A program made the position numbers and the translations under genes. DNA of 23,947 nt from Glomus cerebriforme (taxonomy: Eukaryota > Glomeromycota > Glomeromycetes > Glomerales > Glomeraceae): positions 63,180 to 87,126 of the forward strand of contig QKYT01000439.1 of assembly GCA_003550305.1 (NCBI GenBank). The letters run 5' to 3'. Under the pieces are notes generated by a model that was not told the DNA's origin, ran no database searches, and saw nothing but the letters and a program-made list of their open reading frames with translations. Positions 9,564-20,101 of the stretch are shown in pieces (the first letter of the stretch is position 1; each line of letters starts with the position of its first letter).

Positions 9564-9942
9564 CCCTTGATCTATTGATCTGCAGAAGATGACTTATCCT
9601 AATAGTTTTTTTTTGATAGCATATCCTGTTGGTTTTTCTTTTTTTGAATGTACTATATAAGAAAAAATTTAATAAAGTCAAAAAAATTTTCATGTATAAA
9701 TTAATAAGCCAGAAATAATTATTTAAATGCGTTACCTACCATGTCATATGATAATTATGAAGACTCTTCATACTTCTAACCAATAGAACAATAGAAGCAG
9801 ATCTGCCAGATGATAAATGTAATTTTAATGACATCTTACTTGCATATTCTTAAATTACATACTTATCTGCACAGTATATCTAAATGCTAGGTGATAGACT
9901 CTCACATGATCAAACTATGCTATAATTGTGAACTTAAGTTTA
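9564..9942. other. AT-rich stretch, nothing seen
   Basis: No gene-like frame and no repeat of note on either strand. Confidence 0.5.
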
Positions 9943-10604
9943 TTACTTAAAGTGTTGCAGGTAAGACAACAACTTATCTTGAAAATACAATTTTACTAAC
10001 TCAGGATTATAAGGGAACTGATTTCTATTTTCGCAGTATCATAAGCTATGTAATTCATAATTCCTATGTTTTTCATCACAAATAGGGCATGGTGAGCTCC
10101 ATAGCTGAGATGATGTAAAATTATAATTATCAATCCCTCTGAAACTATTTTCAAATTTCAAGTATGAGAAGTACTCTAAGATGAATTTGATAATTAATTC
10201 TAAATCAGATCTGGCTTCAAAAATTATAGGTCCTTTTTCTTCACATTACTTAAAAGAAGATAAATAGAATACTTTTGTTTTCTGTCATCGAATTTATGAC
10301 TTTTGATTCATATACTTCTGATAATTATCATGGCTCATGCCCAGTTTTTTTTTATATTTTTTGTATAAGCTAGACTGAATTTTATCCATCAAAATGCTTA
10401 GTAACCCACTTAATTTGGTATGACAATCCAGATATTTGGAAGGTAGTATTTTATCAGTCTTGGACATATCTTAATTTTATATGGTTGCAAGTCAATTTAA
10501 ATCTCTTTTTTTTCATATAGACCTATTTGTTCAAAAAAAAGATTAAAATTTTCAGATAGATTATCACCCCAAAGAGTTACCCAGACTATTGTAAAGCAAT
10601 GAGA
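9943..10604 (-). pseudogene. Decayed zinc-ribbon domain, continuation of the upstream dead gene
   Basis: From about 10604 the frame of the upstream pseudogene continues (VWVTLWGDNLSENFNLFFEQ) to about 10414. A second frame then takes over near 10440 and runs to a TAA at 9943. Stops inside it are TAA, TGA, TAA and TGA. Near its end it has WSSPCPICDEKHRNYEL, a CPxC-x(3)-H zinc-ribbon half as in the coiled-coil/zinc-ribbon family described for 10605-12357. Whether this is the C-terminal part of the same gene or a second copy behind it is uncertain. Confidence 0.45.
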
Positions 10605-12357
10605 CTATGTAACTATCTCAATTTTACGCTGTTTACATTTAATAAAATAGGATCCAGCTTTATATCTACCTTCTATGTTTTCATTATCATCATGGCCTAA
10701 TGTACTATATAATGGATATGATATCTTATCGATAATGCCATAATAATCAAAATTTTTACTACTAAATTTTCTATATAAAGTAGAATATTGATCCAATGTC
10801 TTGTTGTAAAAATAGGTATGTTATAAGTTAGATTAGTCCTAGGAATAGACGGTCGAGATGCAGGTAAAATATTTACTCCAGACTTTTAAAGTATTAGTAT
10901 ATAATAACTCAGAATTTTTCTTATTACTTCCTGAACTGAGATTAGGATGTGACAATTCAGAATTTTTTTCATCACTTAGCAAAGTATCCTTTGGTTGAGT
11001 ATAGTGAACAATTCTATCTTAATGCTGTAGTCAACTGACATATTATCTATGATATACTGAATGTCTTCATATATCATTTTTGAAATACTGCTAACAGAGA
11101 ATGAATATATTCGATAAATTTTATCCATGCCTATTGTATCAAAAAGCTTTCAGAGTTTCTTGGCCTGCTTGATTCTTTTTCATAAAAGTATATCAGAAGT
11201 ATCTGCAGAAAGCTGAGCTCTAATTTCCTTATTTAAAATTTTACTGATGATATTAGATTCTGAATTAACTTGTTTTTCAGATGCTATCTCACCTCATTTC
11301 TGAATAAGAGCTTTTCTAAATTAACAATAATACCAAATAGCTTCTTGGGTTGCATGATTAGCAAAAATAACAGCATTGCAAAGTTTTTTATACAAAAGAG
11401 AAAAGGTTGGCATTCCCATCTCTACTGCTAAGAGATCACAGCTTCGTATTATTTGCTTTAGGCAAACATCTAAAGAATTCAAGCTCAACTCATCTATAAT
11501 ATTGGGACAATTAGTGCTTGAATCTAATTCCCTTTGGAAAAATACCAAAGGTATCAGATCATTCCTGGATACTTCCTGAATGAATTTTTCTCTTTATTCT
11601 TTCTTGCAAAGTGTCTTTTTCTTAACAAATACCTGTTTACTAGGGATACGCAATTTGATTTGATATTTGACATTTGATTTGAATTTGATTTGAATTTGCA
11701 AATTCAAATCAGCTTTTTTTTGATTTGATTTGAATTTGATTTGATTTGATTCGAAAATTCTTTAATTTGATTGGTCAATTCGACAAATATTTGATATTTG
11801 ATTTGAATTTGATTCGAACCTGATTTGATTTGACAAATTCAAATTGGCTTCATATTTGATTTGATTCGAGTTTGAGGAACCCTACTGTTTACCTTTTTCA
11901 GAGAAGATGGATTCTACTTTTGCAAGCTTCTCATCCCACTTTTTTTGCTTTATCCCATTACTAACAATTTTCTTATATGTAATATCCAGAAAAGAGTCTA
12001 TCATTTTTTTCTCTGATGACTTAGAATTGACAGATACCACTTCATTTGCTACTATGGAGTCTGGTATGTCTTTTGGAAAGGAATCACTTTGTGGTTAACT
12101 AAAATCTTATTCTAACTTTATGACTCTAGCCTCAAGTTCAGCATTTGTAGCATTACATCTCACATTTTCAACATCATGTCTAGTATTCTTGGTAACAGTA
12201 TCTATTTTAGCCTTTCTAATTCTTCAATTCTACTCTTGAACTCAACTCTTAGCTTTGTAATCTCATTCTTAGTCTCATCATACTTGGTCTTAAACTCAGC
12301 ATTCTTAACTATAAGTCTAGCATTTTCCTACCTAAGTAAGTCAATCTCAGATGTCAT
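10605..12357 (-). pseudogene. Decayed coiled-coil/zinc-ribbon family gene, split by a MITE
   Basis: The minus strand starts MTSEIDLLR, then a stop, then about 70 residues of Glu/Lys/Asn-rich coiled coil (NAEFKTKYDETKNEITKL). A frameshift near 12230 follows, then a segment with SFLDITYKKIVSNGIKQKK, the 244-bp MITE, and the continuation in the same frame. Further on are KLFDTIGMDKIYRIYSFS and finally YRKFSSKNFDYYGIIDK with GRYKAGSYFIKCKQ, ending at a TAA at 10605. From memory these match in order an abundant Rhizophagus family of unknown function. Stops include TAG, TAA, TAA, TAA, TAA, TGA, TGA and TGA, nearly all explicable as CAG/CAA or CGA changed by one C-to-T. The zinc-ribbon pair expected as CPxC reads YPLY. 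Clearly dead. Confidence 0.68.
11641..11884. mobile_element. 244-bp hAT-type MITE built of TTTGAT repeats
   Basis: A perfect 8-bp target duplication CTGTTTAC lies at 11633-11640 and 11885-11892. Short imperfect ends TAGGGATAC and TAGGGTTCC (inverted) fit hAT termini. The inside is almost entirely degenerate TTTGATTTGAATTTGA repeats in both orientations, with inverted segments such as CAAATTCAAATC. It is non-coding. It interrupts the coiled-coil pseudogene, whose translation resumes in the same frame beyond it. Confidence 0.82.
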
Positions 12358-12929
12358 TTTCAAAAATATTTTTATCATTATATATTTGCATTCAAAATAA
12401 AAAAATTATGATCATGTGTTTTTTCTGAACCGAGTTCAGGAAATTTTGCCAAGAAATTTTTTATTAATAGGGGTTTATAACCATCATACAAGTAGATATT
12501 ATTATGACAAACTTATTTGTTGTCTCTCTCTTTTGAGGTGATGATAAATTTTTTGGCATGCTTGGAGTAATAGCCCGTATAAGATAATGTAGATTTATCG
12601 CATATTCTACATAAAGATTTTAGCATATTATTTGCATCCGATTTCCAGTAGAACAAACATCCTGCCAAGCGGGAGCAGACTCAGCCACAAGTGCTCCTAT
12701 CCTTTCTAATATATAGGCAAATAAGACAATTTATTTATTATATTCTTGCACCTTTCTTATTATAGAATTTAAATTTCAAAATAAAAAATCTGAATTGAAC
12801 TTGGGTGGAAAAAGTATATCATAAATGAAAAATATATATCACATCATACTACTTCATTTTTATGGACACGTAAAAAATAGTACTCAATATTTTAATAGGC
12901 CGATAGATTGATTCAAATGGAAAGCTATT
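12358..12929. other. Mostly empty stretch, faint relic near 12600-12720
   Basis: No good open frame. The minus strand around 12720-12610 gives a short protein-like fragment (ERIGALVAESAPAWQDV), too short and frame-broken to assign. Confidence 0.3.
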
Positions 12930-13395
12930 CCAGAAGTTGATTTGTAAAGATTACAGATATGCTAATAGACTTTCAGATTATTTAGAAGATATTAGAATCA
13001 TATACATTGATGAATTTAAATTAGATCTTTTAACAGACCAGCCTTAATTCTGCCTTTATCTATTTTAGCAATTAGAGCAGATATTCATGAAAAATTTATT
13101 ATTAGTATAGAGTCTGCTATTATAAAAGGAATAAGTTTATTCACCCTTGAAAAAAATAAATGATCTTTACTTCAAAACTTAATCCAAATAAATTATTCCA
13201 GTGATAACTTGACTATATATGCTAATAAGAATAACTTGGAAACATAAAGAATCGAAAGCTTGGAGTAACGATGTGCTTATAAAATTCCTCTATTATTTGA
13301 ATTTAGCTCCTTCAAAGCATAGACTGGGTGCATTATATGATGTATTTACCAAGACGAGTGTTTTAGAACCAGAACATATATTGACTCTAGCGTGA
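12930..13395 (+). pseudogene. Frame-broken gene fragments of unknown family
   Basis: Three plus-strand frames follow each other with protein-like content: one with YRYANRLSDYLEDIRIIYID (12930-13048), one with LPLSILAIRADIHEKFIIS (13039-13270, with TGA, TAA and TAA), and one with LNLAPSKHRLGALYDVFTK (to TGA near 13395). They look like one gene with frameshifts. The hAT transposon inserted 47 bp beyond the last fragment. I do not recognise the product. Confidence 0.35.
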
Positions 13396-13450
13396 ATTTA
13401 AGACATGATTATGATATAAATAAATTGTTTATAGCCCTAGAACAGGGCTG

Positions 13451-13615
13451 GGTTTTGGACGCGTCCAATTGCTTTGAATGGACAATCAGACAATTGGACA
13501 GTCCAAAACTAGTTTTGGACGTGTNCATTGTGTCCAATTTCCGTTGGGTTTTGGACATACTAATTTTTTTTAAAAGGTTTTGGATATATGTCCAAAACTG
13601 TCCAAAATGTCCAAT
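13451..13615. repeat. Left subterminal repeat cluster of the hAT element
   Basis: About ten copies of a TTGGAC or GTCCAA motif in both orientations, several within TTTTGGAC, just inside the left end. Such clusters are the usual docking sites for the BED finger of hAT transposases. The 95-codon open frame crossing this end is an artefact of the repeats. Confidence 0.75.
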
Positions 13616-13740
13616 ATTGATTAATGTTCTTATATTAAATAGTTATTCTAGTATTATAAATGTTTCTAATATTCTATAACAGATAATAAATATTTNATAA
13701 TAATTATTTCCGATGTTCTATTCCCGATTTTTTATAACCT

Positions 13741-16413
13741 ATGATTTATAATAAAATGATGATTTCTATTAAATTTATTTCGAAGTTTCACAGAAATTAT
13801 TTTAAAATAAATATCACCAATGAAATTTATCAAATGATCAACATCTTTAATTTTTTTTCAGAAATNTCGAATTTTGGTAAAGGTGGTAGACCTCCTCATA
13901 AATTTACTCCATATATAATTTTGTTACCTAAAGATAGTGAAGTAGGAGAAAGAAAATGTAAATGTAAAGCTTGTGAAAAAGAACTTGGTGAAGAAGCTAA
14001 AGTTATGACTAATAGAAAAGAGCGTGTAAGAGACCATCTGATAGCCTGTGAATATTTTAAAGAAANACATNGACAAGTCCGAGCTCTAGAAATTTTAGAT
14101 TATTCTGATACTGAANAAAATCATAGACAATCTAAAAAAGCAAGAACTATAAGTTTAGGTGAAGTAACACAATTTTATTCTGATATTTTNTTTGATAATT
14201 ATATTTAATTTTTATTTTATTAAAAATAGATCAAGATTCCGATGAACATGTTGCATCTGTTACACAAATAATGCCTAAAAAATAACAAAAACTAATTCCT
14301 TTTGCTATCCGTACACTGACTAAAGCTGAAATTCCACAATTTTATCAACTTCTTTTAAATATAACTATTTCTAACGGGNGGTCATTTCAATGGGTTAATA
14401 ATCCAGAAAGCATCGCATTATTTAAATGGCTAAATCCAAAAAACAAACTTCCCGATCGAAAAACTTTATCTGGATCCATTTTAGATGCTGCAATTGAAAA
14501 TTTAAATGCTATCAGTAAAGAAAAGCTAGAAAATGATGATTTAAAAGGAATTGGTATAACCCTTTCTTTTGATGGNTGGAAGAATGTTAGAAATCAAGAA
14601 TTACTTGGTAGTGTATTTGTACTTCCATCTGGTGAAACTTTGATTTGGAAAGCTATAGATATTAGTGNAGAGCGTGGTCGTATGATCGACATTATACCGA
14701 AAATTGAATCAATGTTGGAAGAACTTACTACACTTAATATTGGTATTGGTGCAGTAGTTTCAGATAGTGCTTCAAGTTATGCTGCTGCTAGGTAATTAAA
14801 TTTTTAGTAATTAAATGTTTAATATTAAAAATAAAANTATTNACTATTTTTTTGTAAATAGGCGCAAACTCNGGCTTAATTATACCAATATTATTTTTAT
14901 TCCATGTTTCGCCCACCAGTGCAATTTAGCTGTTGGTGAAATTTTCAAAGAGTCTTCAACATATCAAATGGCATCTCGAGAAGCAATTAGAATATTCTCA
15001 TATTTTAATAATCAAAATAATACATATTTCATTGGTAAATTGAGAAATATTCAAAAAGAATTATATGGCAAATATGTTGCAATATTACAACCTGGAGATA
15101 CTCGATGGAACTCCTATTATGATTNCTTTAAAAGTCTTTTAAAAACTAAGCAGGCACTACGTGTAAGAAAATTTTTTTTTTTAAAAAAAAATTTAATTTT
15201 GAATATTAATAATTAAAATCAATTACCTTTTCAATTATTATAGTCATTAGTTGCTCAATATGAGCCACCACATGAAATTGCAAGTGGTAGTCGTTCACGA
15301 CATAATAATGAAGAATTGTATTTACCACGTGATCTCTGTACCAAAATTCTTAATGATAGTTGGTGGGTTGAAATTCAACAACTTGCGAAATTAATGAGAC
15401 CATATTGTGGTGCATTGGATAAGCTACAATCTGATAAGGCAAGATTGTATGATGTAGCATTATCATTTGGATATTTTATGCGATTTTGGGAAGATTATCC
15501 TGATCAAACACTTGCTGAAAAAATGATTTTACGATTACAAACACGATGGCACAATTGGGAGCAACCTTTGCTTCTTCTTTCCTTAATTCTACATCCTCAG
15601 TATCGAATGACAAAATTCAACCCACTAATGGAAACTGTAAATTATNTTGCTTTTGGGCAATGGCTTAGTTATTATTATAAAGCTTGGGCACAAAAAAAAC
15701 CAATAAAGATCCTTGCAGAATTTGAAAAGTATAGAACAAAGCAATATNCTTTTGATGAAATTACTTATACTCAATTTCAAAATGATNTTCTTGCTTATTG
15801 GAAATTTTGTACGAATGAATCACAAGAATTGGGCGCAGTTGCCATTAAAATTTTTGGTATTTGTGTAAATTCTGCATCATGTGAANGATTATTTTCTACN
15901 ATGGGATTTTTACATANACNATNCNGAAATNCTTTAAAGGTAAAATCTTAATATTAGTTTATTTAAAAATTATTAATGTTAAATTATATAATTTACAATT
16001 TTTAGTTTGAAAAGGTTGTTAAAATGAGTCAGATTCGTGCTCAACTCAATTTTGGCCAAAAAAGAAAACGTGATTTTGCAAATTCTAAAACTAATAATGC
16101 ATTACCAATTCAAGATAATGTTGATGAACTTATAGACTGTGAAACTGGGTTAGATGGTCATCATGAAATGCAGGAAACTATTTCAACTGTTGAGCAATNG
16201 AATGAACAGCTAAATGAGTGGTATGAAATATTAGAACAAGAAAAAACTGCACAAACTGAAGAAGAAGAAGACTCATTAGCAAATAGTGGGATTATTAATA
16301 ATAATGAATTGTTAGAATCATGTATTCATCCAGCAGTAGATGAAAATGCTAAATGGGATTTGCGAGATGTATTTGTAAGTAATTTTGAAAAACCTGAATT
16401 TATTAGTCTTTAA
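13741..16413 (+). pseudogene. hAT transposase with BED finger, one in-frame stop
   Basis: Exons: about 13741 (start uncertain; 13862 follows a good TTTTTTTTCAG acceptor) to 14158, 14230-14791, 14862-15162, 15244-15939 and 16006-16413, with phases agreeing. The first exon has a BED-type zinc finger (CKCKACEKEL, then RDHLIACEYF). The core shows FDGWKN, VVSDSASSYAAAR, IPCFAHQCNL and GDTRWNSYY, typical of hAT transposases. The fourth exon ends in the hAT dimerisation region (SASCE, LFS, GFLH). The last exon is an acidic tail. A TAA at 14283-14285 interrupts the second exon between PKK and QKLIPF. Everything else is open, so the copy is nearly intact. Ambiguous bases, including five near 15917-15931, blur the dimerisation motif. 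It would act in the nucleus as a cut-and-paste transposase. Confidence 0.88.
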
Positions 16414-16547
16414 ATATATTTTATAAATTGTGCCTATTATAATTTGACTAATATAAATAATAAATTTGATTTTAAATGCTAATTTTTATATAAATATCTT
16501 AATTTAAATATATTTCAAAGTTATTTAATGTTTAAAAAAAAGTTTTT

Positions 16548-16637
16548 TGTCCAAAACTTATGTCCAAAATTAAGCAATTTTGGACAATTGGACAATTGGT
16601 TTTGGACATGTTGTCCAATTGTCCAATTGTCCAATTT
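16548..16637. repeat. Right subterminal repeat cluster of the hAT element
   Basis: Closely packed GTCCAATT and TTGGACAATT copies directly inside the right end, mirroring the left cluster. The last three copies are tandem. Confidence 0.75.
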
Positions 16638-16802
16638 CCCAGCCCTGCCCTAGAATAGCAGTTCTATGACTATATATTTTTTTGCTTATCATATATACCT
16701 GCAAAATTCAATTTTTTTTTATATTACATGCAAAAAATAAATACAAATATTGGTTAGCAAAGCTAATTCGATACATGACATCTATGCTAGTTTTCTATAT
16801 AA

Positions 16803-18010
16803 TTATTTTTTCTTGATTATCTTTTCTACATGATACTTCTTAATTGCAGGTTCTTCATTACCTACTGCTCTATTCTTTAATAATCCTACAATCACTTCTA
16901 AAACCCTCTTCACATTTTTATGCAATTCTGTATCATCTTTGAGAGCATCTTCTATTAGTGAAATTTGGTATTCAGTTCTGCTTGTATTATAAATATCCTT
17001 AATGCTATGAAGAATGAAGTACCAATCAGTTTCAGTACTGACTATACCATAGACATAGTCATAGTCAGGATTAAATACCTTATCCATCTTTCTTTTTTTC
17101 TTGTTTATATTTATATTCATCTGAGAAAAATAGAGAAATAAGTTAACAATAGCCCATGATCATCTTATAGTGAGTGAACTAGTAAAATTTGTTATACTTA
17201 CATCACAAGTATTTTGACATTGTAGTAAATTTTGACAGATACCTATAGTAGTAGCTTAATTCTATTTGCCTTCGGTTATGCAAATTATTTCCTCTAACAT
17301 CTCACTGATAATTTTTTGATGGCATAGTCAACATAGCCTGTATTTTCTTTACCAATTATATTTGCCTGAGGTGTGATTACCAAGTCACTGAGAATACTTA
17401 CAGCCATATGTAAGATCATTAAAATATACTCGTATCGCATAGCTTCATTACTATTTACAACTGGACCCATATTTTTTATTTTACGGAGAATGTCATCAAT
17501 GCATAACTTAAATTCGAGACACTTTTGTTAATAGTGTGGGTGGCTATATTATAATATGTGAGCTTGAAATATATAAAAAAGAATTTTTTAATCTGATATT
17601 ACTTACATAGAATGAACTGTGGAATGCGAGTTATATCTTCGCTAACAATTCCATATTTTTCCAGCACCTCACCCAACTCTTTCTTAGTCTGTACAAGAAG
17701 AACAACCTCAGCTTTTTCTCCTTGCACTTCTTAGCAAAAACAGTAATATTTGATGCAGATCTACCCTTCATACCATAACTTCTGAGTTTTTTTCAGTTAT
17801 ATTAATAAAGGCATGACCATTAATCTTTTCATTTTCTAAGATTTTGAAAGCTGGCTCATTAAGTTCTAAGTTCTCCTATCTCTGCAAAAATTCTATAAGC
17901 TTGGCTGTATTATATTTTTTAATTTTATCTGCCAATGAGACTGTCTCATTTCTAATAACAGAAGTAGAAGTGAAAGCTAGAATATAAGATGTACTAGTTT
18001 CAGAAGACAT
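16803..18010 (-). pseudogene. SAM plus PD-(D/E)XK (Crinkler-like) gene, decayed
   Basis: Exons 18010-17607, 17521-17203 and 17120-16803, with GTAAGT donors and good acceptors still in place. Exon 1 starts MSSETSTSYILAF and holds a SAM-like domain (TAKLIEFLQR, then NEPAFKILENEKINGHAF, SYGMKGRS). Exon 2 has NMGPVVNSNEAMRYEYI, GYVDYAIKK and EEIICITEGK, the D...ExK signature of PD-(D/E)XK nucleases. Exon 3 is the family C-terminus (YVYGIVSTETDWYFIL, VLEVIVGLLKNRA) and is fully open. From memory this is a large Rhizophagus family of Crinkler-like architecture. Breaks: TAG after LQR, frameshifts after ITEK, before EVVLL and after VDYAIKK, and TAA twice after EGK (Gln positions). The dead copy still keeps its catalytic-type residues. 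Confidence 0.75.
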
Positions 18011-18288
18011 AGTATTATATTTTTATAGTGATATTAGGACTCGGATAATAAAAATCAAAAGTAGTGTTACATTTCGGAGTAAGAATAAAAATTTATTTCT
18101 GTTTGGAAAAAAAAATACTAGGTATTAATATAGATTTTTATGTAACACAAACATTATATCATCTCATCCTGCTTTCTTATGTATTGGTAAAATAATACTT
18201 TATTTATGAAATAAAAAACATTGCTAGAACCTGGCTTATAATACATAAAAATTGTGACTATATCCCTACATGATACATATAAAAAATA

Positions 18289-18758
18289 CTAATAACTTGG
18301 TGGGGTTATAGGTAAGGTGACTACATAAATTAAATCTGCTAAAGAATCATCTTTGAAATAAGCAAAAATCAAAGCCTGTGGTTGCATATGTCTTTCATCC
18401 ACACTTCTGGGATAATAAACTTGATGGATATCAAGAGAAATATTATTGTATGAATGCCCAACTGGTTTTGAATAGCTGTTTGAAGTGTGATAACTGCTCT
18501 ATTTCTGAAAAGCGTAATTCTTAGAGTAAGATTACTATAAGATTATTTTTTACTAGGAATGATAAGACATTTGAGAGTAATATTGATATTGGCTATTTTT
18601 CGATCCCTAAATACAAGACCCATAGTAAGTATTTTTCACTCTTGGTGCATACATAACTTCTGGCATATACATACCTTCTTTTGCATTATTTTTTCTGGAA
18701 ATATTTTTGCGGAACAGTTGGTTGAACTTCTACATACCACTACATGCTTTATATCTTG
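18289..18758 (-). pseudogene. Gln/Tyr/Ser-rich low-complexity gene, many Q-to-stop changes
   Basis: Behind a TTTTTTCTAG acceptor, one minus-strand frame runs from 18758 to a TAG at 18289. It includes GMYMPEVMYAPRVKNTYYGS, NSQYQYYSQMSYHS and YYPRSVDERHMQPQALIFAY. It is interrupted by seven TAA/TAG codons and no TGA, mostly inside the Gln/Ser/Tyr-rich part. That is what CAA/CAG-to-TAA/TAG change in a glutamine-rich, prion-like tract would give. The family is not recognised. The open tail (LADLIYVVTLPITPPSY) supports a real former gene. Confidence 0.5.
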
Positions 18759-19259
18759 CTAGAAAAAAGATCAGGAGATAAGAATAGTAATTAGCATTGT
18801 CTTCTGATGCCAAAAGCTCTATAGTCGATAGCGTTAAAGCAAAAGCACATGCAAACAAAATTTTCAAACCTTTTCATATGTAGATCTACTCGTAAGATAC
18901 AAACTTAGTTTTATGCCTAGTGATCTTAAAATTGCAAGTTCCTCAGCCTTTCATAATATATGTTTTGTGAGCTGATTCTATGTTGCATGTAGACTTTTTT
19001 TCACATTTTCTTATGTTTGTTTGAAAAAAATAAAAAATAAAGGTTAATATATTTTCTTTTTGAATATATATGCAAAAATTAATATGTTGCACAAGACCTG
19101 ACTGATGATCCACTTATTTTTTGTCACACAATCCATGGCTCAGCAAAAAATCTTCTGAGCTAAAGATCATTGCTCCAGAATGATGATCAGTATTCTGGAC
19201 TCAACCCTTAAGGCACTTTACTAAAATTTTTACATTAAATATATTACTTTATAGCAATC
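18759..19259. other. Stretch without a clear gene
   Basis: Possibly holds the lost 5' exon of the minus-strand Gln-rich pseudogene, but I see no convincing frame. No repeat of note apart from short AT tracts. Confidence 0.4.
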
Positions 19260-19727
19260 ATGACAAATAATAATCCCAAAACACTTAATTAGTTATATGA
19301 AATGTTTTTATATAAGAGAAAGGATATAATAGCTATTCAAGAAAAACTTAGTATTAGTGACAATGCAAATTGAATGGCAGTGCATCAAAGCAAGAAAGCG
19401 AAAACACTTACTGATTCATATGAGTTGTTATTAAAATTGGTAGGGAATTTAATACCGATACAGGAGAATTTTAATATTGATGGTAATTCTGTTCTAGAAG
19501 TGGAATATCAAAGTAATGAAGCTTCTATGAATATTTCATTGGAGAAGATATTTAATTTGCTTATGTATTTGAAAGAGGATATAATTGCAATTCAGAAAAA
19601 ACTCAATATTGTTAGCTATACTAATCAAGAAATGGTAGAAGAGGCCAATAAAACTGTAAGAAAATATCTTCGAAAGTTTGAGAAATTTCATGATCCTTTA
19701 GAAGATATTCCAAGTGTATTAATATAG
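19260..19727 (+). pseudogene. Small helical repeat protein with two stops
   Basis: A frame starting MTNNNPKTLN runs 156 codons to a TAG at 19725-19727, interrupted by TAG (after LN) and TGA (after DNAN). Both are reachable from Gln and Arg/Trp by one transition. Residues near the start, KDIIAIQEKLSI, recur later as EDIIAIQKKLNI, so the protein has two related helical units. A 117-codon open frame from the internal ATG at 19374 could still be translated. No known domain. Confidence 0.45.
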
Positions 19728-20101
19728 AAATTCATTAACAGGAAAGTAAAAATGTTTTATTTTACTGGAAAGGGATTACCATTATTTCTGAAAGTCACTT
19801 CTCAACAATTGCATGAAATATTTATAATTTATCTAGTACCGGTTAGTACCCATGCCTAGTATAAGTTAGTTAATCTATTTTTTTATCACACAGGACACAT
19901 GATATAGTTCAACAACCAATCAATTGATCACATAGCTTAATTGGCTTGTCTATATAGATAAAGTGTCTGACCCACAGTGTTAGTATTTTTGCCTCGAGTA
20001 CTTGAAGTCTCATGAGCTATAGTTCACCTGACTGGTAGAAAAACTACATCTGGCCAATCTTTTTCCAATACTATCTGATCCTGGCCAATTTTTTCCAAAT
20101 A
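19728..20101. other. Intergenic stretch with a 31-bp-spaced direct repeat and a stem
   Basis: CTGGCCAAT..TTTTCCAA occurs at 20050-20069 and 20081-20100 with small differences. A perfect 10-bp inverted repeat ACTATCTGAT/ATCAGATAGT joins 20070-20079 to 20101-20110, overlapping the end of the F-box pseudogene. No gene seen. Confidence 0.4.

Larger units (their letters stand above)
13443..16647 (+). mobile_element. Complete hAT DNA transposon, 3205 bp
   Basis: Ends are perfect 10-bp inverted repeats CAGGGCTGGG/CCCAGCCCTG. A perfect 8-bp target duplication CCCTAGAA lies at 13435-13442 and 16648-16655, the hAT hallmark. Both subterminal regions (about 13451-13615 and 16548-16637) carry many copies of TTTTGGAC/TTGGAC and GTCCAA, likely transposase binding sites. 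It encodes one multi-exon transposase on the plus strand. Undamaged ends and target duplication indicate a fairly recent insertion. It contains 25 of the window's 29 ambiguous bases, which suggests a multicopy family. Confidence 0.95.

Noticed and set aside
11376..12400. Plus-strand frames at 11376-11579, 11907-12098 and 12176-12400
   Set aside because: They are antisense shadows of the coiled-coil/zinc-ribbon pseudogene.
13392..13679. 95-codon plus-strand frame
   Set aside because: It runs across the target duplication and the subterminal repeats of the hAT element, so it cannot be a native gene.
18289..18758. Ciliate-like code with TAA/TAG read as Gln
   Set aside because: Other pseudogenes here also contain TGA at Arg or Trp positions and several frameshifts, and the best gene ends normally. 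Mutation explains all of it.
18559..18762. 67-codon plus-strand frame
   Set aside because: It is antisense to the Gln/Tyr/Ser-rich pseudogene.
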